Shown: positions 49,969 through 59,737, counted from the first letter of the stretch. The stretch is 64,000 bases of DNA from RGVT01 sp037129475 (GCA_037129475.1 JBAXUY010000004.1:13230-77229), one strand, 5' to 3'. Notes: generated by a model from the letters alone, not told the origin. Program-made: numbers and translations.

Positions 49969-52965
49969 ATGAGCCATCCCATTCGACGGCGGTTACCCCA
50001 GGGGGCGATTCTGCTTGCGCTCCTACTCATACCCGCGGGGCGCACTTTCGCCCAGAAACCGGTTGCTGTTCGGATCGATGGTGTCGATCCCAAGGCAAAC
50101 TCGATCACGATCACGTTCCGTGACGCCGCTCGGACGATGCAGATGGCGTCTACGATGCGGGTCACGGTGGACGATCACGAGGCCACGGTGGCGGACATTC
50201 GGCCCGGAGACGCCGCCACCGTCGTGTACGACAAAACAGTCCATGCCATGGTCAGCGTGGATATCTGGCGAGCGAAACCGGTAGATGTACGGCACCAATT
50301 GCTTGCAGACGGCGGCTTCGAGCAGATCAGCGATGCCGCCAGTCTCCTGGGATGGGAGCGGCAAAGCGGACACGTTATGTCGAGTATGGATGCGCGCAAT
50401 GGTTCTCGATCCCTGCTTCTCAGAGTGAGTGCGGGCAATGAGGAAGCACGTATTTTCAGCACGCCGCGAAAACCCCTCAAGCCGGGTACCACCTACCGGC
50501 TTGCCGTATGGGCCAAGGGAGAGGGCAGGTTGGGCCTCAACGTTTATCAGTATGGTGAGATCAATTTTGCGGGTACAGACTTCCTGCGCGATCAGCCGTC
50601 GCTCTCCCTCACGGACGAGTGGCAGGAACTCCGTTGCGACTACAAGCCTACTGACAGGCTGCTGACGTCCGCCTCCCTGGCGCTGGTGCTCAGCGGCAAG
50701 GAGGCGCAAGCCGTGATCGATGATGCCTCCTTCGTATTTTCGGAGTCCGATAATCCGGGCATCATGCTTGAAGACCCTCCGCCTACCCGAGATCTACGAA
50801 TCGCCGTCGAGGTACGGCAGGCGAAGGTTGAGATCGCAATTGCGGGTCGGCCGGCGGCGATAACCGACGGTGTGGCTGCCGCCCGCGTCACCGAAGGTCT
50901 CGCCACTGTCGCTGTCCGTGCCGAGGCCACGGGCTATCGACCCGGCGTCAGACTCCGCGTGCTGGACCAACCCGAAACCAACGGTCGCTGGCGGGCGACG
51001 GATGGGGAATTTCCCGATTGGTATGCGGAGGACTTTGATGATCGGGCATGGCCGCAGGCGCCGATCGATCGCGATGGCTTCGCCTGGCCGAAAGCCAGCC
51101 GGGCCCAAGTCGCCTGTTTTCGCCAGGTATTGCTCTGGAACGAATCCCACCACGGGCCCAACCGCTGCATTCTTCCGCGGACGCACGAATGGGCTTTTTC
51201 TTGCGACGGATTCGACAATCTGCTGCTCGCACTCTATTCGCCGCTACCGTTCCCTATGGCCGACTATGAGTTCATCCTCGACGTTCCCGAGGCATTCGAG
51301 CTTTTTGGTAGCGACGAGCCCTACTGGCAGCGATACATCACGAATGAGCGACCGTTGCGTGTAACCCAGGCGCTGACTCACCGAAACGGACAGCCCTACA
51401 CCCGGTATCGCATCGCCTTCGCCCCTGGCCAAGTTCCCGCAGATGCGACCCACTACTGCTGGCTCCCGTTGCGGCTTCGTGGAGGCACACCGGGAAAGTC
51501 AGCACCGTTTTTCTTCCATCGGCGTGGCAATGGAAACTTCACGGAATGTGAGCATCGGCTGCCTGTCACCATCCTGCCACCTATCAACGGGAGACAACCG
51601 CAAAATATCCTCGTCTCGCAGTATTGTCCGAATCCTTTTCACACGCTCGCGCCTCAGCACATGCGTGCGACGATTTCACAGTCTGCAGCGATCGGATTCA
51701 ATCTTGCCGCCATGACGATCACGGAGCCGGGATGGGGTGCGCAATGGAATGCCTACCTCAAATCTTTTCACTACGAACTCGAGGCAAATGGGATTGGTAC
51801 GATCATCAGCAACCCCGGTCAGTTTCCGCTTCACGGATCGCATGTAGCGGGCCATCAGTCCGACCAGTTTCTCCGCTGGGTTGGCACCACGCCCCGTGCG
51901 CAGGCTACCTACTTCGACGGCCGCCGCTGGAATCCCGACGAGAACGACATGTACTGCCCGACGTACATGACCGGAGAAGGTGCCGTAAAATTTCGGGAGA
52001 TCGTGAGGCGGACCTATGCCGAGATCCTCACCCGCACGCCGAAAGCCAAAGTCCTGTTCCTCGACTACGAAGCTCCACCATGGGTGGAGGGTTCTCGAAA
52101 GAGCCTCGGTTCCAGCTTCTGCTTCTGTGAGGCATGCAAGCAGTGTTTTCGCGAACATGCCAAACTGCCCCCTGATGTTGAAATGTCCAACGAGGCAATC
52201 CATGCAAAGCATTACCACGCGTGGGCCGACTTCCACGACTGGCAGGTAACCGAGATCCAGCGCCAGATGAAGGCAGTTGCCAACGCCCTTGGGCTTGAGT
52301 ACATGGTCTACTCTTACGCCGGCTACATGTCGTTCTGGTCGAACATTCGCGGCAAGATTGATATCGCCTTCCCTGGCTCTCCGGGTTCCAACGTCGCGTC
52401 GGGCCATCTACAGAAGAGCCTCGATGAGGAGGGGAAATTTCTCCGAGTCGAGCAGGCGGTTCCGAAAGTTATCGGACAACGGTTCTCGTTTCTGGGCATC
52501 GGCGAGGCGAAGGGCGGTTGGCGGGATGTCAACGCCTTGTCCGACGACGGATTCGTGCACCCAAAGTCGTGGAAGAGCCAGATCCTCCGCATCGTAGCCG
52601 CCTTCGGCGGCGGGGTGGACCTGCAAAGCGCTGGCGAGTGTGTGGCTGGCATGCCGTATTGGATCGGTGAGGCGACACGCATCATCGCAACACACGAAGA
52701 TCTGTTTATCGAAGGCGAAAGGGCTGACCACCTGGCTTCTTCAGAACAAATCGCCTATCCAGATCTACTCGTGCTTCGCAACGGCCGCAGACGACTGGTG
52801 CTGCTTTTCAACGAGACTGATGCCGACCGCGCGGTCACACTCGCAAATCTGGAATTCCTACCTGGGCAGACGGCGCGGGTATTCGAACAACCGGACGCCC
52901 ACCCAGCAGAGAGCATCGATCTCGTCGTGCCAGCCGGCGACGCAGTGGCAGTCGTCGTCGAGTAG
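49969..52965 (+). CDS. Large secreted hydrolase-like protein with carbohydrate-binding module
   Basis: A 998-residue exported protein. ATG 49969 opens a signal peptide (ending AGRTFAQ near residue 29). A jelly-roll carbohydrate-binding type domain follows (LADGGFEQISDAASLLGWER, residues about 110-260). After a beta-rich linker region, a large C-terminal alpha/beta domain (about 545-870) contains KVLFLDYEAPPWVEGS and a cysteine cluster FCFCEACKQCF near 717. These match a group of uncharacterised glycoside-hydrolase-like TIM barrels, and no specific family is certain. It may trim or bind the exported glycan. Confidence 0.65.
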   Translation: MSHPIRRRLPQGAILLALLLIPAGRTFAQKPVAVRIDGVDPKANSITITFRDAARTMQMASTMRVTVDDHEATVADIRPGDAATVVYDKTVHAMVSVDIWRAKPVDVRHQLLADGGFEQISDAASLLGWERQSGHVMSSMDARNGSRSLLLRVSAGNEEARIFSTPRKPLKPGTTYRLAVWAKGEGRLGLNVYQYGEINFAGTDFLRDQPSLSLTDEWQELRCDYKPTDRLLTSASLALVLSGKEAQAVIDDASFVFSESDNPGIMLEDPPPTRDLRIAVEVRQAKVEIAIAGRPAAITDGVAAARVTEGLATVAVRAEATGYRPGVRLRVLDQPETNGRWRATDGEFPDWYAEDFDDRAWPQAPIDRDGFAWPKASRAQVACFRQVLLWNESHHGPNRCILPRTHEWAFSCDGFDNLLLALYSPLPFPMADYEFILDVPEAFELFGSDEPYWQRYITNERPLRVTQALTHRNGQPYTRYRIAFAPGQVPADATHYCWLPLRLRGGTPGKSAPFFFHRRGNGNFTECEHRLPVTILPPINGRQPQNILVSQYCPNPFHTLAPQHMRATISQSAAIGFNLAAMTITEPGWGAQWNAYLKSFHYELEANGIGTIISNPGQFPLHGSHVAGHQSDQFLRWVGTTPRAQATYFDGRRWNPDENDMYCPTYMTGEGAVKFREIVRRTYAEILTRTPKAKVLFLDYEAPPWVEGSRKSLGSSFCFCEACKQCFREHAKLPPDVEMSNEAIHAKHYHAWADFHDWQVTEIQRQMKAVANALGLEYMVYSYAGYMSFWSNIRGKIDIAFPGSPGSNVASGHLQKSLDEEGKFLRVEQAVPKVIGQRFSFLGIGEAKGGWRDVNALSDDGFVHPKSWKSQILRIVAAFGGGVDLQSAGECVAGMPYWIGEATRIIATHEDLFIEGERADHLASSEQIAYPDLLVLRNGRRRLVLLFNETDADRAVTLANLEFLPGQTARVFEQPDAHPAESIDLVVPAGDAVAVVVE

Positions 52966-53060
52966 CTTTTTCGGCTGGCTAAATGTGGGCCGAAACCGTA
53001 ATCTCTCGCGGGGTTGGGTGCTTCGGCCAGTCAACAAAGCGAGTCATACCGGTGAACTCG

Positions 53061-54944
53061 ATGGCATCGGGCGACAGGCTTCCCGCGGACGACGTTGCGG
53101 TGTGGCTGCTATGCGGCACGGTGGTACTGGCACCGATATTTCTCGGCGCCTCTGGAATCTGGTCGAGGCTCGCCGTAGAGACGGCGATCATCGTGGCCAC
53201 GTGCCTGTGGGCGGCATCCGGAAAGAGGACGGTTTGGGCAACGCTTATTCCTCTCGCTGTCTGCGGAGCCGCGCTCCTGCAAGTACTCCCGCTTCCGGAC
53301 CGGATCCTCGTCAACTTCGCACCGGTTTCCGCTGGGGCTTGGAAGGTGGCAACCGAGGGCACCGGCAGTGCATGGGGACGAATCTCCATCAATCCCGGAG
53401 CCACTCTCTGCGGTATCCGGCGGCTTTTCGTGATGTGTGCCGCGCTCGCGATGGTGACCGACATCGCCCGCCGCAAGTCATCCAGAAACAAGGTCCTGAT
53501 AGCCCTAGCCACATCGGGGGCGATCGTCGTGCTCCTAGCTCTCGTATTCGGGCCGACGAACGGTCGCCGCGTGCTCGGCATCGTTGATTTGATCGGTCCT
53601 TTCCCCACCGCCTTCACTCCGATTGTGCGCCCGGTGGAGTCGGCTGGATTCGGGAAGGTCGACTGGGCGACCACCGGAACGCAGCGTTTCGCTGTGGAAT
53701 GCGCGAACGTGGGACCCGGTATCGGATCGTATATCTACAGTAATCACTTCGCGGGCGCCGTCGTGCTCACGCTTCCGGTCTTGCTTGGCTGGTGGCTAAT
53801 GGCCACGCGGGGGCGAATGCACGACGCGTGGCGATGGGCTGTGGTGGCGGGGGGGTTCGCGATCGCCGGGTGGCTCGTGGGAGTGGTCGCTGATTCCCGA
53901 GCCGGAGGCATCGCCCTCGTTGTAGCAGGGGTGACCTTCGTGGCCCTGGCCGCCGAACACCCTTGGCTCCGCCGGGCCACCACGGCACTCGCCGTTATTT
54001 CGATGCTGGCAATGCTTGGGCTGACGGTGGCCGGTCTGGCCGTCCTGCTCTCCCCCGCTGAAGACGTCATGCGATCGCTTCCCGAGGCATGGCAGCCCAG
54101 CATGACGGCTGCCTTGAACGATCCGCGGGTGATCGCCACCAAGATCGCACTACGAATGTTTTTCGCATCGCCCCTGCTAGGCACCGGCATCGATTCGTAT
54201 TCCGACGTGTTTGCCAGGTTCTACAAGTCTGAATACACGCTCTTCTATGCACACAACGACTACGCCCAACTACTCGCTGAGACCGGAGCCGCCGGGGCGG
54301 CGGCCCTGGCGATCGTGGCGTATGTGCTCAGCAGCCGATTCCTGCTGTTTTACTCTAAGGCCAAGGCGGAATATCGCGTGCTCAACGCGGGCCCCTGGGC
54401 AGCTCTCACCGGCATTGCAGCCCACTCGGCCTTCGATTGGAATCTGCACCTCCCGGCTAATGCGCTCATCGCATGCGTCGTTGGTGGGCTATGCGCTTCG
54501 AGCGTGCCGCCCCAGACACCCCGCTGGGCAAGCAGGCTGGCGGAGAAAGTGCCGGAATTGCTTCCGCGTCTCGGGGTCATCGCGACGGCCCTCGTGTGCC
54601 TGGCGTTTCTCGCGCGCGACGCCGTTTCCGACCATGCCCAACGGGTGGTTCGCCAGCAATTATTCACGCCGCCCGGTGATGGGACCGAGGCGGTAGCGAT
54701 CGGCCGTCAAGACGGTCTCGAACGGGCCATCGCGTTTGCGGAGAGCGTGGCTCGATGGGATCGCCGCAACTCTCGGCTGGAGCTGCTGCTAGGCCAGGCC
54801 TGTCTCAAGCAGGCAAGCCTCGCCGATGCGCCAGACGCCCGGGCCCGGTGGCTCGACGCCGCGGCCAAGTGGTTTCTTCTCGCCCGCTGGGCCTGCCCCC
54901 TGGGGCGTGGCTTTCCGCAGCCTGTCGATTCGTCTGCCGGTTGA
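53061..54944 (+). CDS. O-antigen ligase/polymerase family membrane protein with soluble C terminus
   Basis: A roughly 627-residue protein with 11-12 membrane helices. The Wzy_C/ligase region is FFASPLLGTGIDSYSDVFAR followed by YAHNDYAQLLAETGAAGAAA (near residues 380-425), with the conserved His-Asn-Asp-Tyr of bacterial ligases. The last 110 residues are soluble and TPR-like (RLELLLGQACLKQASLADAP). ATG 53061 with GGTGA upstream is preferred over ATG 52983. It is the second Wzy-like gene in the locus, suggesting one polymerase and one ligase. Confidence 0.83.
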   Translation: MASGDRLPADDVAVWLLCGTVVLAPIFLGASGIWSRLAVETAIIVATCLWAASGKRTVWATLIPLAVCGAALLQVLPLPDRILVNFAPVSAGAWKVATEGTGSAWGRISINPGATLCGIRRLFVMCAALAMVTDIARRKSSRNKVLIALATSGAIVVLLALVFGPTNGRRVLGIVDLIGPFPTAFTPIVRPVESAGFGKVDWATTGTQRFAVECANVGPGIGSYIYSNHFAGAVVLTLPVLLGWWLMATRGRMHDAWRWAVVAGGFAIAGWLVGVVADSRAGGIALVVAGVTFVALAAEHPWLRRATTALAVISMLAMLGLTVAGLAVLLSPAEDVMRSLPEAWQPSMTAALNDPRVIATKIALRMFFASPLLGTGIDSYSDVFARFYKSEYTLFYAHNDYAQLLAETGAAGAAALAIVAYVLSSRFLLFYSKAKAEYRVLNAGPWAALTGIAAHSAFDWNLHLPANALIACVVGGLCASSVPPQTPRWASRLAEKVPELLPRLGVIATALVCLAFLARDAVSDHAQRVVRQQLFTPPGDGTEAVAIGRQDGLERAIAFAESVARWDRRNSRLELLLGQACLKQASLADAPDARARWLDAAAKWFLLARWACPLGRGFPQPVDSSAG

Positions 54945-54958
54945 TCGCGAGGCGATCG

Positions 54959-56917
54959 TCAGGCTGGCTGGCTAGCCGCCGCTACCCGACCCAGATAATT
55001 ACCCAGGGCAACGAGTGTCATCGGCCGAACCCAATGCACGTTGTCGGGAGATGAAGCGAAGTCTTCCCAGATGGCGCGGGCAGCGGCGTTATCGATGCAC
55101 GTACAACGGCGGAGTTGCTCCAGCGCAGCCTCGCAGGAGCCGCGCAACTCCCTGTGCATCCAGCGGTCGATCGGCAGCGTAAACCCCGACTTTGGACGCT
55201 GGAGCAGCCAGTCTGGGAGAACATCGCGGCATGCATCACGCAGCAGAGGCTTGAGCTGGCCCCTTCGTGGCCGCTTGACCGAGGCTGGCAGAGAACCGAC
55301 CAGCTCCACCAGCCGCCGATCCAGCATCGGGACTCGCACTTCTTGAGAATTGGCCATGCTTGTGACGTCGGTATCCCGCAGCAGCGTGTTGTTCATGTAA
55401 AGCGCGATCTCCTGCCGCGAGATTACGTCGAAGCGGCTGGGGTCTGCACGACGGCCGAAACGAGGTAAGCCCGTCGGACTGCCTGCCGGCACTCCACCCG
55501 TGGGCAGATATTCCGCCGCGAGACCGGGGAGGGTTGCTGGCAATCCGAGGGACTCAATTTGCGCGTCGCCGAGAATTCGTCGCACTTGCAACGCCACTCG
55601 CGACGCGTCACTGCTTCCGGCAAATAGTTCCAAGGCCCGCTGCCGAAAATGGGGCGTACGGTTGCGCATGGCCAGATTCAGCCCCCAACGGGCAAGCCCC
55701 GCGGGAACCATTTTTGAGAGTCGCACATAACGCTGGTAGGAGACGATAGTGTTGAAGTGCGGGTAGCCCCCAAAAATCTCGTCGGCTCCAAGGCCGGACA
55801 GGGCGACGATCTTGCCCTGCCCCCTCACGCAGGCGCTGACGACGAATGTGTTGAAACCGTCCACGCTCGGCCGATCTGCTGACGCGAGCCACCGCTCCCA
55901 GAGATCAAGAACCGTCTGGCTCTCCATCACGATCGACGTGTGCTCCGTGCCGGCTTCCTTCGCGAGGGCCTCAGCCGCTGCCACCTCGTCGGAACCCAGT
56001 TGGCTCTCAAACCCCACCGTAAACGTGCGGACTTGCGCCCTCAATCGTCTTGCTAACGCCGCTATCGAAGTGCTATCGATACCTGCAGAGAGGAAGATGC
56101 CGACCGGCACATCAGCGACGAGGTGCTCGGCGAGCACCGCCTCGAGCACCGCCCTCACCCGGGCGGCCGCTTCCTCCGGTGAAACGCCATCCGGCTCCGC
56201 CGGCGGCAAGCGCCAAAACAGCCGTTCGCTCGGCACCTTGCCGGCCGACACATCCGCCCCATCGACCCAGCACAACGTTCCTGGCGGCATGGACCGGATG
56301 TGCTTATGAACCGTGAGAGGATCCTGGGGTGAGCCATACGCGAGGAATGCCGCGATTCCGGCAGGGTCCAGGTCATCAGGCACCAACCCAGACGCAAGTA
56401 TCGCCCGCACTTCACTCGCAAACAGGAATCGATCGGGCAGGGCCGCCACATAGAGCGGCTTGATGCCGAGCGGATCGCGGGCCAGCAGGATTCGCTGCGA
56501 CGAGGCGTGATAGAAGGCGAAGGCGAACATTCCTTGCAGCTTCTCCACGGCGGCCTCGCCCCACGTGCAGAGCGCCTGCAGCAATACCTCCGTGTCGCTC
56601 GTGCTCCGAAAAACGACACCGGCCAGCTGCAGCTCGGTGCGCAACTGGCGGAAGTTGTAGATCTCGCCGTTGAAGATCAGGCAGTCGCCGGTGTGTTGGT
56701 TGAACATCGGCTGATGGCCGGCGGCCGAGAGATCGAGGATCGACAGGCGACGGAAACCGAGGCCGACCACGGGGCTCGCCGCATCGCCGGAGCCCATGGG
56801 CAGCAGTTCGAAGCCTTCATCGTCCGGGCCGCGATGGACCATCGCGCGCATCATCGCCCTGACGGCCGGTTCGACCGGCCGTGGGTCTGCACTGATGACG
56901 CCACAGATACCGCACAT
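54959..56917 (-). CDS. Asparagine-synthase-like amidotransferase (copy 1)
   Basis: A 652-residue two-domain enzyme. Cys2 (MCGICGV) is the glutaminase nucleophile and HRGPDDEG lies near residue 33. The synthetase domain has FLSAGIDSTSIAAL (PP-loop SGGxDS-like, here SAGIDS) near 262 and LSGLGADEIFGGYPHF near 372. In exosortase/exopolysaccharide loci such enzymes are thought to amidate a sugar acid or related group. It converges with the + strand ligase gene (14-bp gap) and shares its strand with the paralogue upstream. Confidence 0.93.
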   Translation of the reverse strand: MCGICGVISADPRPVEPAVRAMMRAMVHRGPDDEGFELLPMGSGDAASPVVGLGFRRLSILDLSAAGHQPMFNQHTGDCLIFNGEIYNFRQLRTELQLAGVVFRSTSDTEVLLQALCTWGEAAVEKLQGMFAFAFYHASSQRILLARDPLGIKPLYVAALPDRFLFASEVRAILASGLVPDDLDPAGIAAFLAYGSPQDPLTVHKHIRSMPPGTLCWVDGADVSAGKVPSERLFWRLPPAEPDGVSPEEAAARVRAVLEAVLAEHLVADVPVGIFLSAGIDSTSIAALARRLRAQVRTFTVGFESQLGSDEVAAAEALAKEAGTEHTSIVMESQTVLDLWERWLASADRPSVDGFNTFVVSACVRGQGKIVALSGLGADEIFGGYPHFNTIVSYQRYVRLSKMVPAGLARWGLNLAMRNRTPHFRQRALELFAGSSDASRVALQVRRILGDAQIESLGLPATLPGLAAEYLPTGGVPAGSPTGLPRFGRRADPSRFDVISRQEIALYMNNTLLRDTDVTSMANSQEVRVPMLDRRLVELVGSLPASVKRPRRGQLKPLLRDACRDVLPDWLLQRPKSGFTLPIDRWMHRELRGSCEAALEQLRRCTCIDNAAARAIWEDFASSPDNVHWVRPMTLVALGNYLGRVAAASQPA

Positions 56918-57001
56918 GGGGGGACTTCTCGCGCTGCGTTGACGCTCGGAGAGCGCCGTCCGAACCCGGAACCGGGAGCACAGAACCAGACCGCGCTCCG
57001 C

Positions 57002-57466
57002 TCAGCCCGCCAGAAGAGAAGGCGGGCGCAGCAGCGAAAGCGGATGCCCGGCCAGCGGGCAGGCGGCCAGCGCGTCGATCACGAACGGCTGGTGCGAGTC
57101 GTCGACGAGCATCGACGTGAGCGTGGCGGCGGTGACGGCCTCGACCTCATCGGCTCCAGAGGATGGCCGCTCACTTCGATGGCGAGGGGCACGAGGGAGT
57201 TGGAGATTCAGGGAATGTTGCAGACCGCTCGGCCGCTCCGCTGCTTGCAGGACAGGCGGCTGACCGCGCCACCCCTGCAACACCGCCAGACCAGCGGAGT
57301 GCGAGCGAGGCCCGACGGGCGACTTCATCGTTGCTCCCAGGCAGGCGAGAGCGACGAGAACGGCACAGCCCAACGCAATCACCGCGTGGAGCCGGCAGGA
57401 TAAAAGTTCGAGAAGTCGCCGTCGCAAGCGGTTAGCCCTCTTGGGGGGAGTATACCTTGCAGGCAT
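57002..57466 (-). CDS. Small membrane-anchored protein between the two amidotransferases
   Basis: A 154-residue frame with a basic N terminus (PKRANRLRRRLLELLSCRLH), one strong hydrophobic helix (AVIALGCAVLVALACLGA) and a Pro/Ser/Arg-rich remainder ending with hydrophobic LAACPLAGHPLSLLRPPSLL. No family recognised. The position, same strand as both paralogues and 84 bp upstream of the first amidotransferase start, makes it a plausible operon member. The rather random C terminus keeps confidence low. Confidence 0.4.
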   Translation of the reverse strand: MPARYTPPKRANRLRRRLLELLSCRLHAVIALGCAVLVALACLGATMKSPVGPRSHSAGLAVLQGWRGQPPVLQAAERPSGLQHSLNLQLPRAPRHRSERPSSGADEVEAVTAATLTSMLVDDSHQPFVIDALAACPLAGHPLSLLRPPSLLAG

Positions 57467-57590
57467 CGCAGGACTGCTCCCCCAACACCACAAACATAGC
57501 CGCGGGAAACGTGGCTGGGGGCGCAATCCGGCAGGCTTGCCGGGTTGTAAGGGGGGCGGCACCGGAGCGGGCTGGGCATCGCGCCGAATT

Positions 57591-57633
57591 CGACAGGCCT
57601 GGAGGCCTGTCGCTACGGGAGGCCTGTCGCTAC
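57591..57633 (-). repeat. Palindromic repeat, one full and one half copy of family A
   Basis: Inverted copies ending CTAC. CTA at 57630-57632 is the TAG stop of the second amidotransferase. First repeat after the repeat-free 38.6-kb interval. Confidence 0.88.
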
Positions 57634-59579
57634 GGGAGGCGGGCGGGAGCGGGGCGGGGGCGGGCGGCCGTTTGCTGGAGGTAGCTGCCGAGGACGACGA
57701 GCGACATCGGCCGCGACCAATGCATGGCCTGCCGCTGGGCCGCGTAGCCATTCCAGAGCCGGTGGATCGACCCCGCCGGGAAGATCGGGCAGTCGGAAAG
57801 CGTGGCGATCGCCGCCGTGCACTGATCACGCAGGGGCCCGAACATCCATTCGCCGATCGGCAGCGAGAAGCCGCGCTTGGGCCGGGTGAAAATGTCGTAA
57901 GGCAGGACGGATCCCGTCGCTTTTCGCAACAGATGCTTGGGCGGCGATCCGGGCGGCTGCTTGGCGCGGCTCGGGAGCGCCGCCACGCTGTCGGCGAACC
58001 ACCGGCCCAGGAACGGCACGCGAATTTCGAGCGAGTGGGCCATGCTGTTGGTGTCGGAATCGCGCAGGAGCGTGTTGCCCATGTAGAGGAAACACTCGGC
58101 CTGCGAGATGCCTCGAAAAGAATCTTTGGTCCCGCGATCCAGTGCGTGGTAGACCACCGATGGCAAGTAAGCGGCCTCGATTCCAGGAACGTTGGAGGTG
58201 AATCCCATCGACTGCATTTCACTATTCGTGAAGATTCGTCGAATCATGAGCAGGATGTCCAACGGTGAGTTGCAAGTACCCAAAAGCTCAATGGCGCGTT
58301 CGCGTCTGGATCTTCGGAGGCCCGCTAGGCCAATCTGGGCTGCACGGCGCCGAACGGCGGGCGGCAACCAGACGAACGGCTTTAACCAGCCAAACATCCT
58401 CGGAACGGACTGGAATTGCGGATACCCGCCGAACAGCTCGTCCGCCCCCAGGCCCGAGAGGGCGACCGTGGCTCCGGCATCTTTGACGACGCCGCTCACG
58501 ACGTACGTGTTGAGGCCGTCGATGCTTGGCCGGTCAGCAGCACGCAGCCATTCCTGCCACTGGAGCATGATCCACGCGTCATCGAGGATCGTCTGCTGGT
58601 GCACCGTGCCGAGGCCGCGGGCCGTGGCGGCCGCGTCGGCGAGCTCGTCTTGGCCGCCGGCGCTCTCGTAGCCCACCGAAAACGTGCGGACGGGCGACTT
58701 GTGGTTGCGGGCCACCGCCGCGAGCGTGGCTGAATCGATGCCGCCCGAGAGAAACACGCCTAGCGGCACGTCGGAAATGCACTGATCCCGCACGGCGGCG
58801 TTGAGCTGCATCTGCACGGTGCGAACCGCCTTCGCCTCGTCGACGGCAGCCGCCTCAGCGGGGAACGACCAGTAGCGCCGGCTGCGCGGGGCATGAGCGG
58901 CGGCATCGCTGCCGATCCACTCGCACGCTCCGGCGGGGAACGACTGAATCGCGCGGTGCACCGTGAGCGGATCTTGCGGCGCGCCGTATGCCAGGAACGA
59001 CGCGATACCAGCCGGATCGAGATCGTCGGGCACGAGTCCCGATGCGAGCACGGCACGCACTTCGCTTGCGAAGACGAACGCCCGCTGCGCCCGGGCCACA
59101 TAGAGCGGCTTGATGCCGAAGGGGTCGCGGGCGAGGAGCACGCGGCGGCTCTTGGCGTGGTAGAAGGCGAAGGCAAACATGCCGTCGAGCTCGTCGAGGG
59201 CCTTCTCGCCCCAGGCCACGAGCGCGTGGAGCAAGACTTCGGTGTCGCCGGAACTATGCACCGCGAAGCCAAGCCCCTCGAGCTTGGCCCGCAGCCAGCG
59301 GAAGTTGTAGATCTCGCCGTTGAAGATCAGGCAGTCGCCTGTGTCGGGATGCACCATCGGCTGATGGCCGGCGGGCGTGAGGTCGAGAATCGCGAGTCGA
59401 CGAAACCCAAACCCGACGGTGCCCGAGGGCGGCCCAGCCGCATGCAGCCCCGCAGCGACCGGAAACTCCTCATACCCCTCGTCGTCGGGGCCGCGGTGGA
59501 CCATCGCGCGCATCATCGACCGCACCGCTGGCTCCACGAGCCTCGGATCGGCAGCCACGACCCCGGCGATTCCACACAT
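57630..59579 (-). CDS. Asparagine-synthase-like amidotransferase (copy 2)
   Basis: A 649-residue paralogue of the gene at 54959, with Cys2 (MCGIAGV), HRGPDDEG, a canonical PP-loop FLSGGIDSATLAAV near 270 and LSGLGADELFGGYPQF near 370. The two copies are clearly homologous throughout but diverged. The PP-loop here is the standard SGGIDS whereas copy 1 has SAGIDS. The stop is provided by a palindromic repeat. Confidence 0.93.
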   Translation of the reverse strand: MCGIAGVVAADPRLVEPAVRSMMRAMVHRGPDDEGYEEFPVAAGLHAAGPPSGTVGFGFRRLAILDLTPAGHQPMVHPDTGDCLIFNGEIYNFRWLRAKLEGLGFAVHSSGDTEVLLHALVAWGEKALDELDGMFAFAFYHAKSRRVLLARDPFGIKPLYVARAQRAFVFASEVRAVLASGLVPDDLDPAGIASFLAYGAPQDPLTVHRAIQSFPAGACEWIGSDAAAHAPRSRRYWSFPAEAAAVDEAKAVRTVQMQLNAAVRDQCISDVPLGVFLSGGIDSATLAAVARNHKSPVRTFSVGYESAGGQDELADAAATARGLGTVHQQTILDDAWIMLQWQEWLRAADRPSIDGLNTYVVSGVVKDAGATVALSGLGADELFGGYPQFQSVPRMFGWLKPFVWLPPAVRRRAAQIGLAGLRRSRRERAIELLGTCNSPLDILLMIRRIFTNSEMQSMGFTSNVPGIEAAYLPSVVYHALDRGTKDSFRGISQAECFLYMGNTLLRDSDTNSMAHSLEIRVPFLGRWFADSVAALPSRAKQPPGSPPKHLLRKATGSVLPYDIFTRPKRGFSLPIGEWMFGPLRDQCTAAIATLSDCPIFPAGSIHRLWNGYAAQRQAMHWSRPMSLVVLGSYLQQTAARPRPAPARLP

Positions 59580-59707
59580 GCTCGAGCCTCTGATTCAGTC
59601 GAGCATTATGGCACGGGGTCAAATGAGGGCCGCATAAGAAAACCGAAACCGGCAAGAGTGACAGGAAACGGGCCGAGCGGCCCGCGGGACGCTGGCGAGA
59701 AACGCCG

Positions 59708-59737
59708 TTGACCAAAAAGTGTACGCACGTATATGCT
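59708..59737 (+). promoter_or_regulatory. Candidate sigma70-type promoter
   Basis: TTGACC at 59708-59713 and TATGCT at 59732-59737, 18-bp spacer, about 130 bp upstream of the small gene at 59867. The region 59580-59866 holds no gene. Match by eye. Confidence 0.4.

Noticed and set aside
56507..59711. Long + strand frames opposite the asparagine-synthase genes
   Set aside because: Antisense to two well-supported enzymes; no start signals or motifs.
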